Shown here: positions 28,895-38,218 of the stretch, piece after piece
Layout: each line of letters begins with the position of its first letter
Position numbering within the stretch: position 1 is the first letter of the stretch
Assembly: GCF_002927045.1 (NCBI RefSeq)
Contig: NZ_PRDW01000001.1
Location: 124,001 to 188,000 of the forward strand
Direction of reading: 5' to 3'
Source: Mycetohabitans endofungorum
Lineage (GTDB): Bacteria; Pseudomonadota; Gammaproteobacteria; Burkholderiales; Burkholderiaceae
Length of the DNA stretch: 64,000 nt
Notes under the pieces: generated by a model
What the model was told of the DNA's origin: nothing
The model's input: only the letters and a program-made list of their open reading frames with translations
Database searches by the model: none
Program-made: the position numbers and the translations under genes

Positions 28895-31603
28895 CTACGC
28901 CAACGCCTTGTCGACGATCTCGCGCACGTCTTTCGAACTTGCATTGGTGGCGACCTTTTCCAGCGCCGCGCGCATCGGCTCGCGCAGCGCCGGCACGAAC
29001 TTACGCCAGCGCTCCAATGAGCGGGTCAAGCGGGCGGCAACCTGCGGATTGATGGCGTCGAGCGCGATGACCTGCTCGGCCCAGAACGCGTAGCCGGAGC
29101 CGTCCGGCAGATGGAATTGATCCGGGTTGGCCGCGCAGAAGTTGAAGATCAGCGCGCGGGCCCGGTTCGGATTCTTCAGGTTGAAGGCCGGGTGCCGCAT
29201 CAGCTCACGCACCGTGTCGAGCGTGCGCCGGCCTGCGCCGCCGCGTTGCTGAGCCTGCAGCGCGAACCACTTGTCGATCACCAGCGCGTCGCCCTCGTGG
29301 CGGCGGTAGAACGCGTCGAGCGCGGCCTGCGCTGCAGCTTGCGCTTGAGCGGGCGCGTTCGCGCGCAACGTGATCAGCGTAGCGAGCGCGGCAGCGCGGT
29401 CGGTCATGTTGTTGGCCTCGTCGAACTGCGCGCGGGCGAGCCGCAACGCGTCCGTCGGATCGTCCAGTTCCGCAAGGTAGTGTAGCGCCAGGTTCTTCAG
29501 CGCACGCTTGCCGGCATCGGCCGGGTTCGGGTCGTACTCGCCCGGTGTGCGGTATGCGTCGTACACAGCGAGCCAATCCTCGCGTAGCGCAGCTGCCAGC
29601 CTGCGGCGCACGAATTGCCGTGCCTGGTGGACGGCGGCCGGATCGGCTTCGTCCATTTGCTCGGCCAAATAGGTCTCGGACGGCAGGGTCAGCGCTTGTT
29701 CGCGGAATGCCGGCGACAACGATGCGTCGCACAGCACGGCACCAAAGGCGGCAATGAACGCCGCCGGTAGCTCGAGCGGCGCGTGCTGCTGCACCTGTGT
29801 GGCCAGCGACAGCAAGGCGCGCGTGGCCAGGCGCTGCCCAGCCTCCCAGCGGTTGAACGGATCGCTGTCATGCGCGAGCAGGAATGCGAGTTCGTCGCAG
29901 GTATAGTCGTATTCGACGATCACCGGCGCGGAGAAATTGCGCAACAGCGACGGCAGTGGCTTCTCGGCGACGTCAACAAACGTGAAGGATTGCTGTGTGC
30001 CGGTGAGCTCGAGCACACGCGTGGTCGCCGCACCGGCCTCGGCCGGTTCACCTTGCAGGCGTAGCGGCATGTCGCGCCCTTGCGTGTCGACCAGGCCGAG
30101 CGCGAACGGGATCAACAGCGGTCCCTTTTGCGTTTGCGCCACATGCGGCGACGATTCCCCATAGTGCTGCGTCAGCGTCAAGGTAAAGGTGCGGGCCACT
30201 GGATCATACGCGGTGCGCACCGCCACACGGGGCGTGCCGGCCTGGCTGTACCAGCGCTCGAACTGGGCCAGATCCCGGTGGTTCGCGTCAGCCATCGCAG
30301 CGCGAAAATCATCACAGGTCACCGCCTGGCCATCATGCCGTTCGAAATACAGGTCCATGCCTCGGCGCAAGCCGTCGCGCCCGAACAGCGTTTGGTACAT
30401 CCGCACGACTTCCGCTCCTTTCTCGTAGACGGTGACCGTGTAGAAGTTATTGATCTCAACATAGCTTTCTGGTCGCACTGGATGCGCCATCGGGCCGGCA
30501 TCCTCGGCAAACTGCATCTGCCGCAGCACACGTACGTCATCAATGCGCTTGACTGCGGCGGCGGCCGGATCGGTGGCGCCGCCCGCCATGTCGGCGGAGA
30601 ACTCCTGGTCGCGGAACACCGTGAGCCCTTCCTTGAGGCTGAGCTGGAACCAATCACGGCAGGTCACGCGATTGCCGGTCCAGTTATGGAAGTACTCATG
30701 CCCGACAACCGATTCGATGCTCGCGAAGTCGATGTCGGTCGCGGTTTGCGCGTTCGCAAGCACGTACTTCGTATTGAAGATGTTGAGTCCCTTGTTCTCC
30801 ATTGCGCCCATGTTGAAATCGCCGACGGCGACAATCATGAAGCGGTCCAGGTCCAGTTCGAGCCCGAAGCGCTGCTCGTCCCAGCGAATCGCACGCACCA
30901 GCGAATCGAGCGCGTGACCGGTCTTGTCCAGGTCATGTGGCTCGACCCATACTTGCAGCAGCTTTTCCTTGCCCGAGCGCGTCGTCATCGTTTGTTCGCG
31001 GGCAACGAGCTTGCCGGCGACCAGCGCGAACAAGTAACTCGGCTTGCGGAACGGATCCTCCCACTTCGCATAATGCCGGCCGTGCGGCAGCGTGCCGCTG
31101 TTCACCAGATTGCCGTTGGACAACAGTACCGGATAAGCGGCTTGGTCAGCACGTAGTGTGACGCGGTAGGTCGCCATCACGTCGGGCCGGTCCAGGAAGT
31201 ACGTGATGCGACGAAAGCCCTCGGCTTCGCATTGGGTGAAAAAATTGCCGTTGGAGACATAAAGGCCCGACAACGTCGTGTTGTCGGCGGGGCGGCACGC
31301 GTTCTCGATCACCAGTTCGAACGCCTCCGGCACGTTCGACACGACGAGGCCGCCATCGTGCACTGTGACCGCATCGTGCGTGCGGCCATCGACGGTCAAT
31401 GACAACAGCTCCAATGCTTCTCCGGCCAATTCGAGGTCGGCGGCAGCGTCGCCGGCCTGCGGATTGCGCCGCACGCGTAGTGTGCTACGCACCAGCGTGC
31501 GTTCCGGCACGAGATCGAATTCGAGTTCCACGGTGTCGATCAGAAACGCGGGCGGTGTGTAATCCGCACGGCGGATGACAGTGGCTTCAGCAGGCTTGGA
31601 CAT
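28895..31603 (-). CDS. pepN: Aminopeptidase N (M1 family)
   Basis: This 902-residue zinc metallopeptidase removes N-terminal residues from cytoplasmic peptides. The exopeptidase motif GAMENKGLNIFN near residue 262 and the zinc motif VVGHEYFHNWTGNRVTC with a downstream Glu in LKEGLTVFRDQEF are intact. The C-terminal half is the long helical domain typical of bacterial PepN. The length agrees with the family. It ends 39 bp from metE on the opposite strand and has no co-oriented neighbour close by. Confidence 0.96.
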   Translation of the reverse strand: MSKPAEATVIRRADYTPPAFLIDTVELEFDLVPERTLVRSTLRVRRNPQAGDAAADLELAGEALELLSLTVDGRTHDAVTVHDGGLVVSNVPEAFELVIENACRPADNTTLSGLYVSNGNFFTQCEAEGFRRITYFLDRPDVMATYRVTLRADQAAYPVLLSNGNLVNSGTLPHGRHYAKWEDPFRKPSYLFALVAGKLVAREQTMTTRSGKEKLLQVWVEPHDLDKTGHALDSLVRAIRWDEQRFGLELDLDRFMIVAVGDFNMGAMENKGLNIFNTKYVLANAQTATDIDFASIESVVGHEYFHNWTGNRVTCRDWFQLSLKEGLTVFRDQEFSADMAGGATDPAAAAVKRIDDVRVLRQMQFAEDAGPMAHPVRPESYVEINNFYTVTVYEKGAEVVRMYQTLFGRDGLRRGMDLYFERHDGQAVTCDDFRAAMADANHRDLAQFERWYSQAGTPRVAVRTAYDPVARTFTLTLTQHYGESSPHVAQTQKGPLLIPFALGLVDTQGRDMPLRLQGEPAEAGAATTRVLELTGTQQSFTFVDVAEKPLPSLLRNFSAPVIVEYDYTCDELAFLLAHDSDPFNRWEAGQRLATRALLSLATQVQQHAPLELPAAFIAAFGAVLCDASLSPAFREQALTLPSETYLAEQMDEADPAAVHQARQFVRRRLAAALREDWLAVYDAYRTPGEYDPNPADAGKRALKNLALHYLAELDDPTDALRLARAQFDEANNMTDRAAALATLITLRANAPAQAQAAAQAALDAFYRRHEGDALVIDKWFALQAQQRGGAGRRTLDTVRELMRHPAFNLKNPNRARALIFNFCAANPDQFHLPDGSGYAFWAEQVIALDAINPQVAARLTRSLERWRKFVPALREPMRAALEKVATNASSKDVREIVDKALA

Positions 31604-31831
31604 GGCGTATCCGTCGAAAGGCGGTTCAATGGCAATGGACCCGGGCCGCGCCGTCGCACGGCGTTACGAGCCGCGTCGGGAAAGAATGGCGTGATCCGGT
31701 GTCTAACGTTTCGAGTGACCGCGGCAAGGCCGTGGACATGTTGATCCGACGATTGTACAAAATAGATAATGGTCTTGCGTCGCGGGCGTTTCGCCGGGCG
31801 GCCGGCACGAAGGCCAAATCTAAGGAAAACC

Positions 31832-32599
31832 ATGATGTTCAGACGATTTTTGCAGCGCATGACACGTGGGCGCCAATGGGTGGCCGGCTCGCTTGCGATG
31901 CTGGTGCTGTCGGGGTGCGCCAGCTATGTGACTTCGGACGTGGTCGCGTTCAATGCGTGGAGCACCAGCGCCTCGGACCGCGACCGCACTTTTGCATTCA
32001 AGCGCGATGCGCAGCAGCAGAACAGCATCGAGCAGCGCACCTATGAGGCGCAGCTCGCTGACGAGTTGTCGCGCTACAATTTCCGACAGGTGGCGCCGAC
32101 CAGTGCCCACTATGACGTCGAACTGGCCTATGGCACGCACGCCGGCAGCATTGTCGTGCAGCAACCGGTCTATACCGATCCATGGTGGCCGGGATGGGGA
32201 CGCCCCGGCCCTTGGTGGCCGTTCGGCATGATGCCGACCTACGTCGATACGGTATTACCCGTGTTCGTGCAGAGTCTGACGATCCGCATGACGGAGCGCG
32301 CGAACGGCAAGGAGAGATACAAGGTCACTGCGACGACGCCGACCGCGCGCCAGTCGTTGCCGCTCGCCATGCCATACCTGATACGCAGCGCGTTGGCCGA
32401 CTTCCCATTGCAGAACGGCACGACTCGGCAGGTGCGCCTGCCCGCCGAGTTGCGCGGACAGGTGGCGGGCGGCGCGCCGCCGTCGTCCAACAAGAAGGCT
32501 GCTCCGGCCGCGTCGCCGATGCGCGACGATGTTCCGGCGGCCTCGCCGATGCGCGACGAGCAGCCAGCCCCGGATGCGTCACCGAGCGCGGGGCGCTGA
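31832..32599 (+). CDS. DUF4136-type outer-membrane lipoprotein
   Basis: The 255-residue product starts with a basic region and a lipoprotein signal (SLAMLVLSGCASY), with Cys at about residue 29 as the lipidation site. The body fits DUF4136-like proteins: VAFNAWSTSASDRDRTFAFK, then YEAQLADELSRYNFRQVAPT and a Trp/Pro/Gly-rich loop near residue 115. The last 35 residues carry two copies of AASPMRD in a Pro/Ala-rich tail. The ATG at 31832 has AAGGA 6 bp upstream; a longer in-frame start lacks a ribosome site. It is divergent from pepN. Function is unknown. Confidence 0.85.
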   Translation: MMFRRFLQRMTRGRQWVAGSLAMLVLSGCASYVTSDVVAFNAWSTSASDRDRTFAFKRDAQQQNSIEQRTYEAQLADELSRYNFRQVAPTSAHYDVELAYGTHAGSIVVQQPVYTDPWWPGWGRPGPWWPFGMMPTYVDTVLPVFVQSLTIRMTERANGKERYKVTATTPTARQSLPLAMPYLIRSALADFPLQNGTTRQVRLPAELRGQVAGGAPPSSNKKAAPAASPMRDDVPAASPMRDEQPAPDASPSAGR

Positions 32600-32640
32600 G
32601 CACCAAGCGTGGGGCGTTGAGCGCGTGCGGCTCAACGGGG

Positions 32641-33222
32641 TCATTGACTGCCGAGGCCGACGTCGCACAGGGCCAGCACGCCGAGCACGATGAACATGAC
32701 CGCGGCCACCGCATGCACCGCGGTGGTGGGTAACCGGTGGGCAAAGCGCTCGCCCAGAAAAATCGCTGGCACGTTGGCAAGCATCATGCCCAGCGTGGTG
32801 CCGATGACCACGCTGGGCAGATCGTGGAATCGCGCGGCCAGTGCGATCGTCGCAATCTGCGTCTTGTCGCCCATTTCCGCGATAAAGAACGTCAGCACCG
32901 TCGTGCCGAAGATGCCCAGCCGGGTCCGCGCGGGCCGCGCGTCTTCGGTGCGCAATCTATCTGGCGCCAGCACCCACGCGCCCATTGCGATGAACGACAG
33001 CGCGAGCGCCCAGCGCATCGCGCTGGGAGTGAGCAGCGACGACAGCCATTGGCCGAGCGCGCCGGCGCCGGCATGGTTCGCCAGCGTGGCGGCCAGCACG
33101 CCGAACACGATCGGCCAGGGCTTGCGATAGCGGGCGGCGAGCACGAGGGACAGCAGTTGTGTCTTGTCGCCGATCTCGGCGAGTGCGACGCCGCCGGCAG
33201 AAACGAGGAAAGCTTCGGTCAT
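32641..33222 (-). CDS. GDT1/TMEM165 (UPF0016) family manganese exporter-type protein
   Basis: This 193-residue inner-membrane protein has the two-fold repeated family motif: ALAEIGDKTQLLSLVLAARY near residue 12 and FFIAEMGDKTQIATIALAAR near residue 110. The acidic residues of both copies are expected to bind Mn2+ or Ca2+. Six or seven hydrophobic segments are visible. The ATG at 33222 starts directly before the first helix (MTEAFLVSAGG); the ribosome site is weak, which suits control by the manganese riboswitch seen upstream. Bacterial homologues export Mn2+. It is transcribed toward the lipoprotein gene. Confidence 0.9.
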   Translation of the reverse strand: MTEAFLVSAGGVALAEIGDKTQLLSLVLAARYRKPWPIVFGVLAATLANHAGAGALGQWLSSLLTPSAMRWALALSFIAMGAWVLAPDRLRTEDARPARTRLGIFGTTVLTFFIAEMGDKTQIATIALAARFHDLPSVVIGTTLGMMLANVPAIFLGERFAHRLPTTAVHAVAAVMFIVLGVLALCDVGLGSQ

Positions 33223-33302
33223 CAATGAGGTTATTCGCAGGCCGTGGATGCGCGAACGACGATTCACGCGCTGCTCGGCCTGTTCCGGCAGTTCGTGGAT
33301 CA

Positions 33303-33416
33303 CCGGTCTCGCCAGACCCCGAGGCTGCACCTGCCATGGCCGCACACGTCGCGCGGGCCAAGTATGTTGACGAATGCCGCTGCGCATCGCGTGCAGGGCG
33401 GCTACTCCGCAATGGG
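33303..33416 (-). ncRNA. yybP-ykoY manganese riboswitch
   Basis: On the minus strand the leader contains the yybP-ykoY hallmarks in order: GGAGTAGCC near 33410, GTCAACATACTTGG near 33365, and GGGGTCTGGCGAGACC at its 3' side (33303-33318). Between them are GC-rich stems. This class binds Mn2+ and turns on manganese exporter genes. The downstream gene is a GDT1-family exporter, which is the expected partner. Assigned from memory of the consensus, not by a covariance search. Confidence 0.78.
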
Positions 33417-33421
33417 ACGCG

Positions 33422-33427
33422 ATTATA
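33422..33427 (-). promoter_or_regulatory. Extended -10 promoter for the riboswitch leader
   Basis: On the minus strand TTGCTATAAT is an extended -10 element with a perfect TATAAT. No good -35 lies 17 bp upstream. Transcription would start just before the GGAGTAG of the riboswitch. Confidence 0.6.
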
Positions 33428-33455
33428 GCAACCGGATCGCGGGTTCGGGCCGCGC

Positions 33456-34826
33456 TCAGAGTTGGGCCAGCAGCAGCCCCGACAGCGCCGCGGCCGCCCA
33501 CATGGCTGGCTTGACCTCGCGGGCCCGGCCGACGAACAGCTTCAGCACGACAAAAGCCAGAAAACCATACGCGATGCCAGCGGTAATTGAGTACGTGAGC
33601 GGGATCAGGATCATCGCGATGAACGCGGGTATCGCCTCATCGAAGCGGTGCCATTCGATCCGCGTAATCGGCTCCATCATGAATACGCCGACCAGCACGA
33701 GCGCCGGGGCGGTGGCAATCGCCGGCACCAGCGACAGCAGCGGAGAGAGGAACAGAAACGGCAGGAAGCACACCGCAGCGACCACCGCGACCAGCCCGGT
33801 GCGCCCGCCCGCGGAAATGCCCGCAGCCGATTCGATGTAGGCGTTGGCCGGCGACGTGCCCAGCGGCGCGGACACCAATGCCGAGAACGCGTCGACGATC
33901 ATCGATTGTCGGATGTTGCGCGGGTTGCCATCGGCATCTAGCAGGTTGCCGGCGTTGGACACGGCCATGAAGGTGGACAACGCATCGAAAAACGAAGTGA
34001 ACAGCATCACGAAGATAAACGGCCAGTATGCGACCTTCAGCGCCCCGACCAGGTCAAGTTGAAACAGCGCGGAGAAGTCCGGCGCCGCGACCAGGCCGTT
34101 CCAGTTCACCAGCGTGGGCGTGGCCATCGTCACCGGCCAGTACACGCTGCCGTCGCCCCACAGGCGTCCGATCGGGATCGCCAGGATCGTCGTGACGACA
34201 ATGCCGATCATCAGCGCACCGGTGATGCGACGTGCCACCAGCACCGTGGTGACCGCCAGGCCGGCGAGGAACGTGACGATGACCGGGTTCAGCGACGCGG
34301 CACGCACGATGGTCACCGGATCGGAGACCACGAATTTCGCATTGACCAGCCCGATCAGCGAGATGAACAGACCGATGCCGCACGACAGCGCGTGCCGCAG
34401 ATTGGCCGGGATTGCGTCGACCACTAGCCGACGCACGTTGAAGGCGGCTAGCACGGCGAAGATCACGCCCGACCAGAACACGCAGCCCAGCGCCGTTTGC
34501 CACGGCATGTTGCCTGCGTGCACCATGACGAACGCAAACAGCGCATTCATTCCCATGCCGGGCGCGACCAGCACCGGGTTGCGCGCGTACAAGCCCATCG
34601 CGCAACTGCCGGCGAAGCTGACCAGCACGGTGGCGCTGAGCGCTGCCGGAAACGGGATGCCCGCCTGTGACAGGATGGCGGGATTGACCACGATGATGTA
34701 CATCGACGTTAGAAACGTTGTGATACCGGCCAGTATCTCGGTGCGCACGCTCGAACCGCTCTCGCGCACGCTGAAGAACCGCTCCGGCAGCGAAGCGTTG
34801 GCTGCCGCGCCGCGTTGATTTTCCAT
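33456..34826 (-). CDS. AzgA-type purine permease (NCS2 family)
   Basis: This 456-residue permease belongs to the AzgA branch of the NCS2 family, proton symporters for adenine, guanine and hypoxanthine. The N-terminal RTEILAGITTFLTSMYIIVV, followed by NPAIL, and the later APGMGMNALFAF and LGTSPANAYIESAAGISAGG are diagnostic. About twelve to fourteen hydrophobic segments are visible. Its start lies 31 bp downstream of the deaminase gene on the same strand, so the two form an operon for purine uptake and deamination. Confidence 0.92.
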   Translation of the reverse strand: MENQRGAAANASLPERFFSVRESGSSVRTEILAGITTFLTSMYIIVVNPAILSQAGIPFPAALSATVLVSFAGSCAMGLYARNPVLVAPGMGMNALFAFVMVHAGNMPWQTALGCVFWSGVIFAVLAAFNVRRLVVDAIPANLRHALSCGIGLFISLIGLVNAKFVVSDPVTIVRAASLNPVIVTFLAGLAVTTVLVARRITGALMIGIVVTTILAIPIGRLWGDGSVYWPVTMATPTLVNWNGLVAAPDFSALFQLDLVGALKVAYWPFIFVMLFTSFFDALSTFMAVSNAGNLLDADGNPRNIRQSMIVDAFSALVSAPLGTSPANAYIESAAGISAGGRTGLVAVVAAVCFLPFLFLSPLLSLVPAIATAPALVLVGVFMMEPITRIEWHRFDEAIPAFIAMILIPLTYSITAGIAYGFLAFVVLKLFVGRAREVKPAMWAAAALSGLLLAQL

Positions 34827-34857
34827 GGCTTGTTTCTCCTAAGTTCGCTTCAGTGCG

Positions 34858-35895
34858 TTATGGCATGGCTTGCGGCGCATGCCAGTACGCGTCCAGTAAT
34901 GACAGGTAGGCTGCGCGTTGCGCATCGGTGACGAACGATGCCTCGAATCCATTGCGGATGATCTTGTACAACTCGTCGTCGGTCAGCTTCAGCGCATCGG
35001 CGATCGCCAGGTAATTCTGGTTGATGTAGCCGCCGAAATAAGCCGGATCGTCAGAATTGATCGTCACCATCACGTCGGCATCGAGCAGCCGCTTCAGCGT
35101 ATGCTCGGTCATGTCGTTGACGACGCACAGCTTCAGGTTCGACAGTGGGCACACGGTCAGCGCAACGCGCGCGTCCGCCAGCCGCGCGACCAATGCCGCG
35201 TCCTCGATGCTGCGCACGCCGTGGTCGACGCGATGCACGTCCAGTACGTCGAGCGCCTCGACGACGTATGCCGGCGGCCCCTCTTCACCCGCGTGGGCGA
35301 CCAGCTTTAGGCCTCGCTCCTTCGCGAGGGCGAACACGCGCGCGAACTTGGATGGAGGATGACCGTACTCGGACGAATCCAGGCCGACGCCGATCAGCCT
35401 GTGCCCATACCGCTCGAACATCGGCAGCGCGGCATCGAACGTTTGCAACGCATGTTCTTCCGGCAGATGGCGCAGAAAGCACGGGATCAGCTTGCTGGAA
35501 AACCCCCGCGCCTCGGCCTCCGCTAGCGCCCGCTCCATGCCGGCCACCATGGTCTCGATCGACACGCCACGTTCGATATGGGTTTGTGGGTCGAAGAAGA
35601 TTTCCGCATGGACGACGTGATCGGCCATTGCGCGTTCGACGTACGCCGCGGTCATGTCGTAGAAGTCTTGTTCGTGCAGCAGTACGCTTGCGCCGGCGTA
35701 GTAAATATCCAGAAACGACTGCAGGTCGGTGAACGCGTACGCGTCGCGCAGCGCCTGGACTGTCGGGTACGGCAGCGCAACGCCGTTGCGGCGGGCCAGT
35801 TCGAAAATCAATTCTGGCTCCAGCGAGCCCTCGATATGGATATGCAGCTCCGCTTTCGGCGCGTGCGCGATCTTGTCAGCGAGGATCGGGTTCAT
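34858..35895 (-). CDS. Adenosine/adenine deaminase
   Basis: This 345-residue TIM-barrel metal enzyme releases ammonia from adenosine or adenine. Zinc ligands are seen in KAELHIHIEGSLEPE near residue 15 and VAHAGEEGPP near residue 200; HRVDHGVRS and the late NSDDPAYFGGY complete the site. The DDPAYFGGY form is the version I associate with adenine deaminases such as Pseudomonas PA0148 and fungal Aah1, rather than true adenosine deaminases. The adjacent AzgA-type base permease supports adenine as substrate. The ATG at 35895 is the family start; the longer frame is non-conserved. Confidence 0.9.
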   Translation of the reverse strand: MNPILADKIAHAPKAELHIHIEGSLEPELIFELARRNGVALPYPTVQALRDAYAFTDLQSFLDIYYAGASVLLHEQDFYDMTAAYVERAMADHVVHAEIFFDPQTHIERGVSIETMVAGMERALAEAEARGFSSKLIPCFLRHLPEEHALQTFDAALPMFERYGHRLIGVGLDSSEYGHPPSKFARVFALAKERGLKLVAHAGEEGPPAYVVEALDVLDVHRVDHGVRSIEDAALVARLADARVALTVCPLSNLKLCVVNDMTEHTLKRLLDADVMVTINSDDPAYFGGYINQNYLAIADALKLTDDELYKIIRNGFEASFVTDAQRAAYLSLLDAYWHAPQAMP

Positions 35896-36080
35896 GGCGA
35901 CGGTGACATCGTGTGGGGATGGCGTTGTTCTACCACACGCAACAGTTGTGCCGCTACGGCGATTGCAATTGATGCGGGTGCCTGGCTTGCAAGGCCCTCG
36001 ATGCCGATTGGGTACATCATCCAAGCCAATGGGGTAGGGTCGATACTGAATGCGCAGCGTGACGCGTCACGCCTTACGCG

Positions 36081-36599
36081 TCACGCTTGGCGCAATGCGC
36101 GCAGCTTGCGTGTGCGCCACAGACTGCGCGAGACGAGCACGAACGTGAGGCCGAACGCGACAAGTCCCCATTGCGGCAGGCTCAGTCCGAGGATCGGCGG
36201 GTACGGTATCTCGCACAGTCCCGCGACCTTGAACGCGCCGGGCCACAGCTTGGCGAGCGGCAGCGCATCGACGATCGGCTCGAGTGTGTCGGAGCCGCAA
36301 CTGAACGACGGATTGGCCTGGACCTCGATATGCTGGATCGCGGCAGCCATCCCGCCGGCCGCCGCAACGACGATCAGTGTCTCCAATACTGCGATGCCGC
36401 GCCATCCCCGCAGCGTCGCGCCGATGAACGCGAATACAGCGATCAGCAAGAAGAAGTAACGCTGGATGATGCACAATGGGCATGGCGCTTCATGCTTGAA
36501 ATACTGTAGATACAACGCGCCGCCGATCAGGGCGATGCAAGCCAGTCCCAGCAAGACCAGCAGGCGTCGCTCACGGCGCATTCTCAACGAATCATTCAT
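36081..36599 (-). CDS. dsbB: Disulfide bond formation protein DsbB
   Basis: DsbB (172 residues) is the inner-membrane quinone reductase that reoxidises DsbA. Four hydrophobic segments are visible. The first periplasmic Cys pair is in [13 protein letters not shown] near residue 41 and the second in [13 protein letters not shown] and [11 protein letters not shown], at the expected distance. All four catalytic cysteines are present. The gene stands alone between the deaminase and an amidase, all on the minus strand but with gaps above 50 bp. Confidence 0.95.
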   Translation of the reverse strand: MNDSLRMRRERRLLVLLGLACIALIGGALYLQYFKHEAPCPLCIIQRYFFLLIAVFAFIGATLRGWRGIAVLETLIVVAAAGGMAAAIQHIEVQANPSFSCGSDTLEPIVDALPLAKLWPGAFKVAGLCEIPYPPILGLSLPQWGLVAFGLTFVLVSRSLWRTRKLRALRQA

Positions 36600-36653
36600 A
36601 GTGTTTTACTCAGTGAAGACGCGTCGGGACGCGTCGGACAAGCTAGCATGCGG

Positions 36654-38045
36654 TCATCGCAGCGGTGCGAGCACGGCTTCGACCGCGCGGCCCAGCATGA
36701 GCAGCGCAGCGTCGCGGCCGGTGCCTGAGGCCAGCATCAGGCCGACCGGCGCTTCGCCGTGACGCGAGCACGGCAACGACAGCGCGCAGCCGTCGAGGTA
36801 ATTGATCATGCTCGGGTTGCGCAGTATCGTTGCATTGACGCGCGCATAGACAGCGTCATCCGCTTGCAGTTCCGCGATGCGCGGCGGCACGATGGGCACG
36901 GTCGGACAGACAATGGCATCAAAGCTGTGCCATAGCGGCTCGGCCTGCGCGATGATGTCGGCTCGCTCGCGCAGCAACTCGATATAGTCGGCCGCGCTAG
37001 CGCGCTCGCCCTTGCGGATGCGTGCCAGCACGCGCGGGTCGTAGTCGCTGGCACGGTTTTCGATCAGCTTGCGGTGCCATGCGAACGACTCGATTGACGG
37101 CAGGCTCAGCCGGTTGACGTGCGCGAGACGCTCGAGCGGCGCGAAACGCAGCTCGCTGACCCGCGCGCCGGCCGCCGATAGGTGCTGGAGGGCGTCGTCA
37201 TAGGCGCGCGCCACGTTCAGGTCCATGTCGTCGAGCATTAGGTGGGTCAGCGCGCCGAGCCGCACGCCTTCGATTGGCCGCGACGGCGGCACGACAGGCG
37301 GCAGGCCGGCCAGGATCCGGTCGGTGACGGCGCAGCAGGCGACCGACGAGCCGATGGGACCGACCGAGTCGAGCGACGAAGACAGGGGCAGCACGCCATC
37401 AGTCGGAATGCGCCGCGCGGTTGGCTTGAAACCGGTCAATCCGCACAACGCGGCTGGGATGCGGACCGAGCCGCCGGTGTCCGTGCCGAGCGCAACCGCG
37501 GCCATCCCGTCGGCAACGCAGGCGGCCGCCCCCGACGAAGAGCCGCCGGCAATGCGGCGTTCGGCGTCGCCGGCGGTGCGCTGCCATGGCGAGGCCGGCG
37601 TGCCGTAGTGGGGGTTCAGTCCCAGGCCGGAAAAGGCGAACTCGGTCATGTTAGTGCGTCCGATGATGACCGCGCCGGCTTGCTGCAGCCGTGCGACCGT
37701 GCTCGCATCGGTGCGGGCGGGCGGCGCGTCGGACAACACGACCGAGCCCGCGCGAGTGACCTGGCCGGCGACGTCGAACAGGTCCTTAATCGAGACCGGC
37801 ACGCCCATCAGCGGCGATAGTACCGTGCCGGCGGCGCGCAGCTTGTCCAGCGCATCCGCGCGTTGGCGAGCCGCCTGCGCGTGCACCTCGATGAACACCG
37901 AGCGGCCTTGGCCCTGCGGCGCGGCGATCCGCTCGAGTGCGGTCTCGACCAACTCGCGGCTGGTACTCGTGCCGGCTTGCAGCGCGGCGGCAAGTGCCGA
38001 CAACGTCGGCAGAGGCGTGAAATCAGCGGTGCGGGAAACAGTCAT
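36654..38045 (-). CDS. Amidase (amidase signature family)
   Basis: This 463-residue amidase-signature hydrolase has the complete Ser-cisSer-Lys triad: Lys in VSIKDLFDVAG near residue 89, cis-Ser in GGSSSGAAA near residue 164 and the nucleophile in GTDTGGSVRIPAALCG near residue 188. The exact amide substrate cannot be read from sequence. It is not a clear GatA, since no gatB/gatC lie nearby and the C-terminal half differs. The ATG at 38045 gives MTVSRTADFTPLPTLS as N terminus. A divergent glutamine amidotransferase gene begins 173 bp away. Confidence 0.88.
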   Translation of the reverse strand: MTVSRTADFTPLPTLSALAAALQAGTSTSRELVETALERIAAPQGQGRSVFIEVHAQAARQRADALDKLRAAGTVLSPLMGVPVSIKDLFDVAGQVTRAGSVVLSDAPPARTDASTVARLQQAGAVIIGRTNMTEFAFSGLGLNPHYGTPASPWQRTAGDAERRIAGGSSSGAAACVADGMAAVALGTDTGGSVRIPAALCGLTGFKPTARRIPTDGVLPLSSSLDSVGPIGSSVACCAVTDRILAGLPPVVPPSRPIEGVRLGALTHLMLDDMDLNVARAYDDALQHLSAAGARVSELRFAPLERLAHVNRLSLPSIESFAWHRKLIENRASDYDPRVLARIRKGERASAADYIELLRERADIIAQAEPLWHSFDAIVCPTVPIVPPRIAELQADDAVYARVNATILRNPSMINYLDGCALSLPCSRHGEAPVGLMLASGTGRDAALLMLGRAVEAVLAPLR

Positions 38046-38218
38046 GATCGAAGCCCATCCGGCAAGCAATGCGAGGTCGTGGCGGCGTCGTGGAAAACGC
38101 CGCGCTGCGCACGCATTGTATGCGAATGATGGCCCTCGTTTGCCCGTGTGCGGTGAACCGCGGATAATGCGCGAACCCTGGCTGAAGATGTGCGGATCTG
38201 CACGTCTGACGATTCACC

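Noticed and set aside
30080..31156. 358-codon open frame on the plus strand
   Set aside because: Antisense to pepN; no family features.
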